Assembly: GCA_934486495.1 (NCBI GenBank)
Contig: CAKSPW010000026.1
Coordinates: 1 to 26,218, forward strand
Source of the DNA: an uncultured Clostridia bacterium
Lineage (GTDB): Bacteria > Bacillota > Clostridia > UBA1381
DNA: 26,218 bases
Reading direction: 5' to 3'
The notes beneath the pieces are model-generated. The model was not told where the DNA came from. It saw nothing but the letters and a program-made list of their open reading frames with translations, and searched no databases. Made by a program: the position numbers and the translations under genes. Below are positions 7,958 through 16,177 of this stretch, piece by piece (the stretch's first letter is position 1; each line of letters begins with the position of its first letter).

Positions 7958-10900
7958 AAGACAAGACTTAAAGAAAATACTTGTAATCGGCTCGGGTCCT
8001 ATCGTTATAGGTCAGGCGGCTGAATTTGACTATGCCGGAACACAGGCTTGCCTTGCGCTTAAGGAAGAAGGATATGAGGTTGTCTTGTTAAATTCCAACC
8101 CGGCAACGATTATGACGGATACGACAATTGCGGATAAGGTATATATGGAGCCGCTTACGCTCGAATATGCCGCAAGAGTCATAAGATATGAACGCCCCGA
8201 CGCAATCGTCCCCGGTATCGGAGGACAAACCGGACTTAACCTTGCAATGCAGCTTGCAAAAAAAGGTGTTTTAAACGAGTGTCAGGTAGAGCTTTTGGGC
8301 ACGAGCAGTGAGAGCATTGAGCGTGCGGAGGACAGAGAGCTTTTTAAAGAGCTTTGCGAGGAGCTTGGCGAGCCTGTACTTGAGTCTGTTATAACTCATT
8401 CTATCGAGGAAGGATTGGCAGCGGCGGAAAAAATCGGTTATCCCGTTGTTCTTCGTCCGGCATTTACGCTCGGCGGTACGGGCGGCGGTTTTGCCGATGA
8501 CGAGGAAGAGCTTCGTGAAATTATGAAAAATGCGCTTAAGCTTTCGCCCGTTTCACAGGTTCTTGTCGAGAAGAGTATAAAAGGATATAAGGAAATAGAA
8601 TACGAGGTAATGCGTGACGGGAATGATACCGCAATTACCATTTGTAATATGGAAAACGTTGACCCGGTCGGAATACATACAGGCGACTCAATAGTCGTTG
8701 CACCGAGCCAAACGCTTACCAACAAGGAATATCATATGCTCAGAAACAGTGCGCTTAAAATAATCCGTGCACTTAAAATAGAGGGCGGATGTAACGTTCA
8801 GTTTGCGCTTGACCCGCAGTCGTTCCGTTACTATGTCATAGAAGTAAATCCGAGAGTTTCACGTTCGAGTGCGCTTGCTTCAAAGGCTAGCGGATACCCG
8901 ATTGCAAGGGTGTCGGCAAAAATAGCGGTAGGTATGACGCTTGATGAAATTCAGCTTGCAAACACACCTGCATCGTTTGAGCCTACGCTCGACTATGTTG
9001 TTACTAAAATGCCGCGTTTCCCGTTTGATAAGTTCCGTCAGGCTTCAAATAAGCTAAGCACGCAGATGAAAGCAACAGGCGAGGTTATGAGCGTGGGCAG
9101 AACGTTTGAAGAAAGTCTTCTCAAAGCAATTCGTTCGCTTGAAATTGACGTTTGCCATATATATATGTCAAAATTCGATAAGGAAAACATGAGCGTTGAC
9201 GATCTGCTCGAATACATTGCCGAGGGTACGGACGACCGTATTTATGCCATTGCACAGCTTATGTGGCTCGGCGTTGACCACAGCAGAATCTGCAATATCA
9301 CACAGATTGATATGTTTTTCCTTGACAAAATCAAAAATATCGTTGATTATGAAAAGGTGCTTGAGGAGAATATCGGCAATGCGGACGTTCTTTACAAAGC
9401 AAAGAAAATGGGCTTTTCCGATAAATACATCGCTCATCTTTGGAAAACGGATGAGGAGAGCGTATTTAAAATGAGAGAAAAGGAAAATATGTTCCCCGTT
9501 TATAAGATGATTGATACGTGCGCAAGCGAGTTTGAAAGCTATGTTCCGTACTTCTATTCAACATATGAGGAGGAAAACGAATCTGTTGTAAGCGATAAAA
9601 AGAAGATTATAGTTCTCGGTTCGGGTCCGATCAGAATAGGACAAGGCGTTGAGTTTGACTATTCAACCGTTCATGCCGTTAAAACGATTAAAGAGTACGG
9701 CTACGAATCAATTATAATAAACAACAACCCCGAAACGGTTTCAACCGACTATACGACAAGCGATAAGCTTTATTTTGAGCCGCTTACATCGGAGGACGTT
9801 TTAAATATTATTCATCTTGAAAAGCCTATGGGCGTTATTGCCTCACTCGGCGGTCAAACGGCAATTAACCTTGCAGAGCCGCTTATGAAGCACGGCGTTA
9901 AGATAATAGGTACGGATTTTGAGGGTATAGAAAAGGCGGAAAACAGAGATTCGTTTGAAAAAATAATGGTTGAACTCAATATTCCGCAGCCGAACGGCAG
10001 AGCGGTAACAAATATAGAAGAAGGCGTTGAGGCGGCTAAAAAAATCGGATTTCCCGTACTCGTTCGTCCGAGCTTTGTTCTCGGCGGCAGAGCAATGCAG
10101 ATTGTATCTGATGAGCAGGGTTTGAGAAGATATTTGAAAACAGCCGTTGAAATAGATGAGGATAAGCCTGTTCTCGTTGATAAATACGTCGAGGGTAAGG
10201 AGCTTGAGGTTGACGCCGTGTGTGACGGTACTGATGTGTTCGTTCCGGGTATAATGGAGCATATTGAAAGAACCGGTATCCATTCGGGCGACAGTATAAG
10301 CGTTTATCCGACCTTCAGCGTGTCGCAAAAGGCTAAGGACACAATTCTCGACTATACGAAAAAGCTCGGTTTGGGAATAGGAATAATCGGTCTTTATAAC
10401 ATACAGTTCATCGTTGACAAGGACGAAAATGTTTACGTAATAGAGGTAAATCCGAGATCGTCAAGAACCGTTCCGTTCCTTTCAAAGTCAACCGGTTATC
10501 AGCTTGCCGATATAGCTACGCTCGTAATTCTCGGAAAGTCGCTTAAGGAGCAGGGAATAAACGTTCTCTATCCGGAAGAAAAGCAGCGCTGGTATGTAAA
10601 AGCACCTGCATTCTCATTCTCTAAAATAAGCGGACTTGACGCATATCTCTCTCCCGAAATGAAGTCAACGGGTGAGGCGATAGGTTATGACGGAAAGTTT
10701 ACAAGAGCGCTTTATAAGGCTTTGCAGGCGTCCGGAATGAACGTTACAAATTACGGTACGGTTTTGGTTACGGTTGCCGATGGCGACAAGGAGGAAGCGC
10801 TTCCGCTTGTAAGACGGTTTTACAACCTCGGCTTTAATATAGAAGCAACAGAGGGTACCGCAAAATTTCTTAAAAAACACGGTATAAGAACTAAAATAAG

Positions 10901-11138
10901 GGAAAAGATAAGTACGGGAAGCGAGGAAATTCTCGATACCATAAGAAAAGGCTATGTAAGCTACGTTGTAAATACACGTGACATCAACGATGCCGACCAT
11001 GCCTCAGACGGATATGAAATAAGAAGATGTGCGGTTGAAAACAATGTTACAATGTTTACCTCTCTCGATACTGTCGGTGCATTGCTCGACGTTTTGGAGG
11101 AGACAACATTCTGCATTTCAACAATCGACGCACAGTAA
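7950..11138 (+). CDS. carB: Carbamoyl-phosphate synthase, large subunit
   Basis: Makes carbamoyl phosphate from bicarbonate, ammonia from CarA and two ATP. 1062 residues, full length. It shows the internal duplication of the family: the first half begins with GPIVIGQAAEFDYAGTQAC and contains an ATP-grasp domain (RPAFTLGGTGGG, EVNPRVSRSSAL); the second begins at about residue 550 with GPIRIGQGVEFDYS and repeats the pattern (RPSFVLGGRAMQ, EVNPRSSRTVPF). The last ~130 residues form the MGS-like allosteric domain (STGEAIGYDGKF). ATG 7950 follows AAGGAG by 10 bases and overlaps the carA stop by 8 bases. All key ATP-grasp motifs are intact in both halves. Confidence 0.97.
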   Translation: MPKRQDLKKILVIGSGPIVIGQAAEFDYAGTQACLALKEEGYEVVLLNSNPATIMTDTTIADKVYMEPLTLEYAARVIRYERPDAIVPGIGGQTGLNLAMQLAKKGVLNECQVELLGTSSESIERAEDRELFKELCEELGEPVLESVITHSIEEGLAAAEKIGYPVVLRPAFTLGGTGGGFADDEEELREIMKNALKLSPVSQVLVEKSIKGYKEIEYEVMRDGNDTAITICNMENVDPVGIHTGDSIVVAPSQTLTNKEYHMLRNSALKIIRALKIEGGCNVQFALDPQSFRYYVIEVNPRVSRSSALASKASGYPIARVSAKIAVGMTLDEIQLANTPASFEPTLDYVVTKMPRFPFDKFRQASNKLSTQMKATGEVMSVGRTFEESLLKAIRSLEIDVCHIYMSKFDKENMSVDDLLEYIAEGTDDRIYAIAQLMWLGVDHSRICNITQIDMFFLDKIKNIVDYEKVLEENIGNADVLYKAKKMGFSDKYIAHLWKTDEESVFKMREKENMFPVYKMIDTCASEFESYVPYFYSTYEEENESVVSDKKKIIVLGSGPIRIGQGVEFDYSTVHAVKTIKEYGYESIIINNNPETVSTDYTTSDKLYFEPLTSEDVLNIIHLEKPMGVIASLGGQTAINLAEPLMKHGVKIIGTDFEGIEKAENRDSFEKIMVELNIPQPNGRAVTNIEEGVEAAKKIGFPVLVRPSFVLGGRAMQIVSDEQGLRRYLKTAVEIDEDKPVLVDKYVEGKELEVDAVCDGTDVFVPGIMEHIERTGIHSGDSISVYPTFSVSQKAKDTILDYTKKLGLGIGIIGLYNIQFIVDKDENVYVIEVNPRSSRTVPFLSKSTGYQLADIATLVILGKSLKEQGINVLYPEEKQRWYVKAPAFSFSKISGLDAYLSPEMKSTGEAIGYDGKFTRALYKALQASGMNVTNYGTVLVTVADGDKEEALPLVRRFYNLGFNIEATEGTAKFLKKHGIRTKIREKISTGSEEILDTIRKGYVSYVVNTRDINDADHASDGYEIRRCAVENNVTMFTSLDTVGALLDVLEETTFCISTIDAQ

Positions 11139-11152
11139 CGGAGAGTAGATTT

Positions 11153-11875
11153 ATGAAAGTATCTGATTTTACTGTTATTTCTAACGAAAAAATCGCAAAC
11201 GATGTGTACCGCATGGTGCTTTCGGGCGATACCGGCGATATAACCCGTCCCGGTCAGTTTATAAACATTCGCCTTGACGGACTTTATTTAAGACGCCCCA
11301 TTTCCGTATGCGATTGGGATGAAAAAAGCGTTACGATAATATATAAGGTTGTCGGCAAGGGTACGGATAAAATGTCGCATTTTTCGGGCGGAGAGGTGCT
11401 TGATGTTATGTCGGGGCTTGGTAACGGCTTTGATACCTCGGCGTCAAAGTCAAGAGCGCTTTTAATCGGCGGAGGAGTGGGAACACCGCCGCTTTACCGC
11501 CTTGCAAAGGAGCTTGACAACCCTATTGTCGTTCTCGGCTTTAACTCAAAGGACGATGTGTTCTATGAGGACGAGTTTAAAAAGCTGTCCGACAGCGTGT
11601 ATGTTACAACAGCGGACGGAAGCTACGGAATACGTGGGTTTGTAACCGATGCGATAAAGAACCTCGGCGGATATTCATATACGTATGCCTGCGGTCCGGA
11701 GCCGATGCTTAAGGCTGTATACAATGCGGTAAGCGCTGACGGAGAATACAGCTTTGAAGAACGCATGGGCTGCGGTTTCGGTGCGTGCATGGGTTGCAGC
11801 TGTAAAACAAAATACGGCTACAAGAGAATATGCAAAGACGGCCCTGTTCTTAAAAAGGATGAAATTATCTTTTAA
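11153..11875 (+). CDS. pyrK: Dihydroorotate dehydrogenase B, electron-transfer subunit
   Basis: Partner of PyrD: passes electrons from dihydroorotate oxidation to NAD through FAD and a 2Fe-2S cluster. 240 residues. Ferredoxin-reductase-type FAD-binding domain with RRPISVCD in the usual RxxS position, NAD-binding half with GGGVGTPPLYRLA, then a C-terminal cluster motif with Cys207, Cys212, Cys215 and Cys227 (C-x4-C-x2-C-x11-C); an extra Cys217 sits among them. Start ATG with GGAGAG 7 bases upstream, 14 bases after carB. Adjacent pyrD confirms the class 1B enzyme, which uses NAD instead of quinone and suits an anaerobe. Confidence 0.95.
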   Translation: MKVSDFTVISNEKIANDVYRMVLSGDTGDITRPGQFINIRLDGLYLRRPISVCDWDEKSVTIIYKVVGKGTDKMSHFSGGEVLDVMSGLGNGFDTSASKSRALLIGGGVGTPPLYRLAKELDNPIVVLGFNSKDDVFYEDEFKKLSDSVYVTTADGSYGIRGFVTDAIKNLGGYSYTYACGPEPMLKAVYNAVSADGEYSFEERMGCGFGACMGCSCKTKYGYKRICKDGPVLKKDEIIF

Positions 11876-11926
11876 CGGAGGGCGAGAGGTTTTTCTTTAA
11901 ACCCGGTCTGCGAAAGGAGTATATCA

Positions 11927-12841
11927 ATGAAAAACACCACTGTAAATTTATGCGGAATGAAGCTTGACAACCCTATAATACCGGCAAGCGGTACTTTTGG
12001 ATACGGATATGAATTTGCGGAGCTTTACGATATAAATATTCTCGGGAGCTTTTCGTTTAAGGGGACGACAAAGGATAAAAGATTCGGAAATCCGACGCCT
12101 CGTATTGCTGAATGCGAAAGAGGTATTATAAATTCGGTCGGACTTCAAAATCCGGGGATTGAAAGCGTTATAAATGACGAATTGCCCCGCCTTAAAAAGT
12201 GCTTTAACAAGAAAGTTATTGCGAATATAAGCGGTTTTTCAATAGACGAATATGCGTACTGCTGCGAAAGGATAGACAAAGAGGAGCAGGTTGGTATAAT
12301 AGAGGTTAATATCAGCTGTCCGAACGTAAGCGGCGGCGGTCACAGCTTTGGAATGAGCTGCGAAAATGCATATGCCGTTACGAAAAAGGTTAAAGAGGTA
12401 ACAACAAAGCCCGTATTTATGAAGCTTACGCCGAATGTTACGGACATATGCGAAATTGCGCTTGCCTGCGAGGAGGGCGGTGCTGACGGCTTAAGTCTTG
12501 TAAACACGTTTACCGGTATGAGAATTGACCTTAAAACGAAAAAGCCGGTTATCGCAAACAAGGTCGGAGGTTTTTCAGGACCTGCCGTTTTCCCGACTGC
12601 GCTTAAGATAGTGTATAACGTTTTTGAAAAGGTTAAAATTCCTATCATGGGAATAGGCGGAGTCGAAAGTGCGGAAAACGTTATTGAAATGATGCTTGCC
12701 GGTGCGGCGGCGGTGCAGGTAGGTGCGGCAAATCTCATAAATCCGTTTGCGTGCAGGGATATAATAGAGAGCTTGCCGTCCGTTATGGAAAAGTACGGTA
12801 TAGACAGCCTTTCCGATATAATCGGAGCGGCACACAGATAA
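11927..12841 (+). CDS. pyrD: Dihydroorotate dehydrogenase B, catalytic subunit
   Basis: FMN enzyme that oxidises dihydroorotate to orotate together with PyrK. 304 residues, the length of class 1B enzymes. Motifs: NPIIPASGTFGYG, NSVGLQNPG (69-77), the catalytic cysteine Cys131 in NISCPN (class 1 uses Cys, class 2 Ser), ANKVGGFSGPA and the FMN phosphate site MGIGGV. There is no N-terminal membrane helix, as expected for class 1. ATG follows AAAGGAG. The 51-base gap after pyrK is the longest in the pyr operon and holds a small hairpin GGTTT/AAACC (11888-11903) ahead of the ribosome-binding site, of unknown meaning. Confidence 0.95.
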   Translation: MKNTTVNLCGMKLDNPIIPASGTFGYGYEFAELYDINILGSFSFKGTTKDKRFGNPTPRIAECERGIINSVGLQNPGIESVINDELPRLKKCFNKKVIANISGFSIDEYAYCCERIDKEEQVGIIEVNISCPNVSGGGHSFGMSCENAYAVTKKVKEVTTKPVFMKLTPNVTDICEIALACEEGGADGLSLVNTFTGMRIDLKTKKPVIANKVGGFSGPAVFPTALKIVYNVFEKVKIPIMGIGGVESAENVIEMMLAGAAAVQVGAANLINPFACRDIIESLPSVMEKYGIDSLSDIIGAAHR

Positions 12842-12860
12842 AATATTGGGGGTTAGGTAT

Positions 12861-13556
12861 ATGCAAAGAGATGTTATTATAGCTTGCGATTTTGCGGGCA
12901 AAGAAGAATGCTTGGCTTTTTTGGACAAATTTACCGACGTTAAGCCGTTTGTTAAAATCGGAATGGAGCTTTTTTATTCATCGGGTGCCGACATGGTACG
13001 TGAGATTAAGAAAAGAGGTCATAAGATTTTTCTCGACCTAAAGCTTTGCGATATTCCGAACACGGTAAAAAAATCAATGCGTGTTTTAAGCGAGCTTGAT
13101 GTTGACATGTGCAATCTTCATGCGTTCGGCACAAAGGAAATGATGAAGGCGGCGCTTGAGGGATTGACTCGTCCCGACGGTACAAGACCGATTTTAATTG
13201 CCGTAACTCAGCTCACGTCAACGAGTGAGGAGAGAATGAGAGATGAGCTTTTAATAGACCGTCCGATTGATGAGGTTGTTATGCATTATGCGAAAAACGC
13301 AAAGGATGCCGGACTTGACGGTGTTGTATGCTCGCCGCTTGAGGCTCAGAAGGTTCATTCGGTTTGCGGAGATGATTTTCTTACCGTAACTCCGGGTATT
13401 CGCTTTGCAGGCGGTGAGGTAGGTGACCAGGTAAGAGTTACAACTCCCGAAAAGGCAAAACAAATCGGATCTGATTTTATAGTTGTCGGCAGACCGATAA
13501 CGGCAAGCGACGACCCTGTCGAAGCTTATAAAAGAGCTGTTAGAGAGTTTGTTTGA
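12861..13556 (+). CDS. pyrF: Orotidine 5'-phosphate decarboxylase
   Basis: Converts OMP to UMP, the last step of the pathway. 231 residues, group 1 (Bacillus/E. coli type). Active-site residues are visible: Asp10 in IIACDF, Lys32 in VKIGMEL, and the Asp59-x-Lys61-x2-Asp64 array in DLKLCDIPN; GIRFAGGE and VVGRPI near the end bind the phosphate. I chose ATG 12861 because GGGGG (12848-12852) is 8 bases upstream; a TTG at 12846 is in frame but would lie on that site. It is the last gene of the cluster; pyrE, which in Bacillus follows pyrF, is absent. No convincing intrinsic terminator follows. Confidence 0.95.
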   Translation: MQRDVIIACDFAGKEECLAFLDKFTDVKPFVKIGMELFYSSGADMVREIKKRGHKIFLDLKLCDIPNTVKKSMRVLSELDVDMCNLHAFGTKEMMKAALEGLTRPDGTRPILIAVTQLTSTSEERMRDELLIDRPIDEVVMHYAKNAKDAGLDGVVCSPLEAQKVHSVCGDDFLTVTPGIRFAGGEVGDQVRVTTPEKAKQIGSDFIVVGRPITASDDPVEAYKRAVREFV

Positions 13557-13672
13557 GAAACTTTATATACCAAAAAAAACAAATTCATTTTATTTTGATT
13601 TGTCAAACACTACAAAAAAGATGTGAGTGATTGTACAAAATATGAATTATATGTTAATAAACAAAAAAAAGC
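13557..13672. other. AT-rich gap between pyrF and the galM promoter
   Basis: The stretch contains A-runs and only a weak hairpin ACAAAT/ATTTGT (13579-13603, 13-base loop) with no U-run. I see no gene or strong terminator here, so read-through from the pyr operon into galM and the fab genes cannot be excluded. Confidence 0.5.
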
Positions 13673-13701
13673 TTGCATTAAAGCTTAATATATGATAAGA
13701 T
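13673..13701 (+). promoter_or_regulatory. Candidate sigma-A promoter of galM (and perhaps the fab operon)
   Basis: TTGCAT (13673-13678), a 17-base spacer and TAAGAT (13696-13701), with an extended TG at 13693-13694. The hexamers match poorly to moderately (3/6 and 4/6), but spacing and the TG element are good. Two AAGCTT copies 6 bases apart (13669-13674, 13681-13686) overlap the -35 region and could form a small hairpin or an operator; this may be chance. Confidence 0.55.
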
Positions 13702-13748
13702 ATATTAGGTTTTAAGTAAAAAAACTGATTAATAAAGGGAGTGGCGCT

Positions 13749-14813
13749 TTGGCAATCACATGTACATTAGAGGGTAAATGCGAAGGTAGAGATCTCAGAG
13801 TATTTAAATTAAAAAACGGAAACGGTATGCAGATGTGCGTTTTGGACAGGGGTGCAACAATAAGAAGTCTTATTGTTCCTGACAGAAACGGCAACCCGAC
13901 GGACGTTGTTCTGGGACATGAAACACTTGAAGCATACGAGGAAAATCCCGGCTATTTCGGTGCGGTTATAGGCAGATGTGCAAACAGAATAAAAAACGGT
14001 ACCATTAAAGTCGGAAACAATACTTTTACATCGGGAATAAATGACGGAAACAACAGCTTACACGGTGGCTTTAGAGGGTTTGACAAAAAGTTTTGGAAAG
14101 CTGAAGCATTCTGCGGTACGGCAAAAGAGCCTTCAATAACTTTTGTTACAACATCGGAGGATGGCGAGGAGGGTTATCCCGGAAAGCTTACCGTTAGTGT
14201 TACATACACACTTTTTATGGATAATACGCTCAAAATCCAGTATGAGGCAAGCTGCGATAAGGATACTGTTGTTAATTTGACAAATCATGCGTATTTTAAT
14301 CTCGGCGGTCATAATTCGGGAACGATTGACGACCATGAAATTATGCTTAAGAGCAGGTTTTTCACGCCTAACACAAGCGAATGCATTCCGACCGGCGAAA
14401 TTCTTTCCGTTGAGGGAAGACCGTTTGACCTTAGGAAAGCTAAAAAATTCGGCAAGATTTTCAAAAGCGATGATGAACAGATTAAAATGTTTAACGGCTT
14501 TGACCATAATTTTGTGCTCGACGGCGGACAGTCTATGAAAAGATTCGGTTATATAAAATGTGAAAAAACAGGAATAATGATGTATTGTTATACCGATATG
14601 CCGGGTGTTCAGATTTATACCGGCAACGCTATTGAGGAAGGTTCAATCGGAAAAGACGGCTGTGTTTTGGGTGCGCATCATGCGGTGTGTGTTGAAACCC
14701 AGTGTTTCCCCGATGCTATGGAGTATTCGCATTTTCCGAGTATTTTCCTGCGCTGCGGAGATACGTATAATAAAACGACAATGTATAAGTTTTCATGTAG
14801 GGCGGAAAGATAA
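13749..14813 (+). CDS. galM: Aldose 1-epimerase (galactose mutarotase)
   Basis: Interconverts alpha and beta anomers of galactose or glucose in the cytoplasm. 354 residues. Motifs: GATIRSL (35-41), GRCANRI with Arg79, NSLHGG (Asn102, His105), catalytic His180 in NHAYFNLGGH and the catalytic base Glu316 in VETQCFPDA. The start is TTG: GGGAGTGG ends 4 bases before it, no ATG exists in frame until residue 27, and the N-terminal strand needs the upstream residues. Two bases separate its stop from fabH, so it is probably the first gene of the fatty-acid transcript. Other sugar genes are not nearby. Other aldose epimerase substrates are possible. Confidence 0.92.
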   Translation: MAITCTLEGKCEGRDLRVFKLKNGNGMQMCVLDRGATIRSLIVPDRNGNPTDVVLGHETLEAYEENPGYFGAVIGRCANRIKNGTIKVGNNTFTSGINDGNNSLHGGFRGFDKKFWKAEAFCGTAKEPSITFVTTSEDGEEGYPGKLTVSVTYTLFMDNTLKIQYEASCDKDTVVNLTNHAYFNLGGHNSGTIDDHEIMLKSRFFTPNTSECIPTGEILSVEGRPFDLRKAKKFGKIFKSDDEQIKMFNGFDHNFVLDGGQSMKRFGYIKCEKTGIMMYCYTDMPGVQIYTGNAIEEGSIGKDGCVLGAHHAVCVETQCFPDAMEYSHFPSIFLRCGDTYNKTTMYKFSCRAER

Positions 14814-14815
14814 TT

Positions 14816-15778
14816 ATGAGTTTTACAATAATAGGTACGGGCAAGGCTGTGCCGAAGAAAATGGTTACAAACGATATGCTCGCTGAATTTCTCGACACAA
14901 GCGACGAATGGATAAGCGAGAGGACGGGCATAAGGCAAAGACGGGTTATAACCGATGAAACGGTTTTATCGCTTGCCGCAGAGGCGGGAAAGGATGCTAT
15001 GTCCGATGCAGGCATATCACCGGAGGAAATAGACGCTGTCGTTTGCTCAACGCTTCAGGGTGATTTTATATCGCCGTCGCTTTCCTGTCTTGTTGCAAAG
15101 GAGCTTGAAATTAAAACCGGCAGAATGATAGATTTGAATATGGGCTGCTGCGGATTTATTTTCGCACTTGACGTGGCAGACGGATATATCGGCTCGGGCA
15201 GAGCGGAAAATGTTCTTGTTGTTTGCGCCGAGCAGATTTCAAAAATTGCTGATTGGAATGATAGGTCAACGTGCGTGCTTTTCGGTGACGGTGCAGGTGC
15301 GGCTGTTGTAAGAAAAAGCGACACGCTTACCGATTTTTCGCTTAAAACGGACGGTAATTCTGCTCCGCTTTATATAAACGGCAAGAGCGGTAACTGTCCT
15401 TACAGAACAAATGCTCCGGAGGACGAGTTTTTGAAAATGAACGGTCAGGAGATATTTAAGTTTGCCGTATCGTCAATAACGAGCGATATAAGAGGAATAC
15501 TTAAAAAGAACGATTTAACGGATGATGATATATCTTACTATGTTCTTCATCAGGCAAATCTGAGAATAATAAACTTTGCACGTGTGCGCCTTAAACTCGA
15601 TGATGAGAAGGTTCCGCATAATGTTGAGCATTACGGAAATACTTCCTCGGCGTCGGTTGCGATAATGCTCGATGAACTAAATAAAGAGGACAAGCTTAAA
15701 AAAGGCGATAAGGTCGTTCTTTGTGCGTTCGGCGCAGGACTTGCACGGGCGGCGTGCGTGTTTGAGTGGGGAAAATAA
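14816..15778 (+). CDS. fabH: Beta-ketoacyl-ACP synthase III
   Basis: Starts fatty-acid chains by condensing an acyl-CoA with malonyl-ACP. 320 residues, full length. The catalytic triad is Cys111 (DLNMGCCGF), His245 (HQANLRI) and Asn275 (EHYGNTSSAS). The residue after the nucleophile is a second cysteine (Cys112) where Ala or Ser is usual. TSDEWISERTGIRQR (28-42) is the typical CoA-pocket region. Start ATG lies 2 bases after galM; the upstream site is weak (GGCGGA), which suggests translational coupling to galM. First gene of the fab/acc operon. Confidence 0.95.
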   Translation: MSFTIIGTGKAVPKKMVTNDMLAEFLDTSDEWISERTGIRQRRVITDETVLSLAAEAGKDAMSDAGISPEEIDAVVCSTLQGDFISPSLSCLVAKELEIKTGRMIDLNMGCCGFIFALDVADGYIGSGRAENVLVVCAEQISKIADWNDRSTCVLFGDGAGAAVVRKSDTLTDFSLKTDGNSAPLYINGKSGNCPYRTNAPEDEFLKMNGQEIFKFAVSSITSDIRGILKKNDLTDDDISYYVLHQANLRIINFARVRLKLDDEKVPHNVEHYGNTSSASVAIMLDELNKEDKLKKGDKVVLCAFGAGLARAACVFEWGK

Positions 15779-15788
15779 AGTTAAACTT

Positions 15789-15804
15789 AGAGTGACATCA
15801 CTCT
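15789..15804 (+). other. Hairpin in the fabH-acpP gap
   Basis: AGAGTG and CACTCT pair perfectly around an ACAT loop, 10 bases after the fabH stop and 15 bases ahead of the acpP ribosome-binding site. No U-run follows, so it is not a terminator. It could protect the 5' end of a processed acpP message; that is inference. Confidence 0.5.
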
Positions 15805-15832
15805 CAGCAATAAATTAATGGAGGTAAAAGAA

Positions 15833-16051
15833 ATGGTACTTGAAAAGGTTATCGGAATTTTGGAGGATTACACAGACGTTGACGCAAGCTCAATCAACGA
15901 AGATACAACGTTTGAGGAGCTCGGTCTTGATTCTCTTGACACCGTTGAGCTTATGATGAGCGTTGAAGATGAATTTGGCGTTTCAATTGAGGTTAGCGGC
16001 GATTTCAAAACTGTTGGTTCTGTGGTTAAATACATAGAAGAAAATAAGTAA
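15833..16051 (+). CDS. acpP: Acyl carrier protein
   Basis: Carries growing acyl chains on a 4'-phosphopantetheine arm. 72 residues, acidic and helical, with the attachment motif LGLDSLDTVEL and Ser34 as the modified residue. I chose ATG 15833 because GGAGGT (15820-15825) lies 7 bases upstream; an in-frame ATG at 15818 overlaps that site and would add five residues unlike those of other ACPs. Hairpins flank the gene on both sides, which fits the need for much more ACP than enzyme. The holo-ACP synthase gene is not in the window. Confidence 0.95.
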   Translation: MVLEKVIGILEDYTDVDASSINEDTTFEELGLDSLDTVELMMSVEDEFGVSIEVSGDFKTVGSVVKYIEENK

Positions 16052-16060
16052 TTTATTTAT

Positions 16061-16092
16061 GAGATTGCCGCAGTATATCTATCGGCAATCTC
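16061..16092 (+). terminator. Partial terminator or mRNA-stabilising hairpin after acpP
   Basis: GAGATTGCCG (16061-16070) pairs perfectly over 10 bp with CGGCAATCTC (16083-16092) around a 12-base loop, 9 bases after the acpP stop. It is followed by AATCTTTATT, a poor U-run, so it probably allows read-through to fabK while protecting the 3' end of acpP RNA. Confidence 0.65.
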
Positions 16093-16126
16093 AATCTTTA
16101 TTGAATATTATTAAATTTATATATAT

Positions 16127-16147
16127 TCGGAATAAATTATATTCCGA
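16127..16147. repeat. Perfect inverted repeat upstream of fabK
   Basis: TCGGAAT and ATTCCGA are separated by 7 bases (AAATTAT), 30 bases ahead of the fabK start. It may be a DNA operator (21 bases, dyad symmetric) or an RNA hairpin. It does not match the FapR or FabT operators as I remember them. I did not see a second copy in front of other genes of the window. Confidence 0.6.
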
Positions 16148-16177
16148 CTTTACAAGCTTGAAGGGACGGCGAATAAT

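Noticed and set aside
13579..13603. Possible terminator after pyrF (ACAAAT/ATTTGT)
   Set aside because: AT-only 6-bp stem with 13-base loop and no U-run.
16093..16160. Internal promoter ahead of fabK (TTGAAT at 16101)
   Set aside because: No acceptable -10 at 16-18 bases; the sequence is simply AT-rich.
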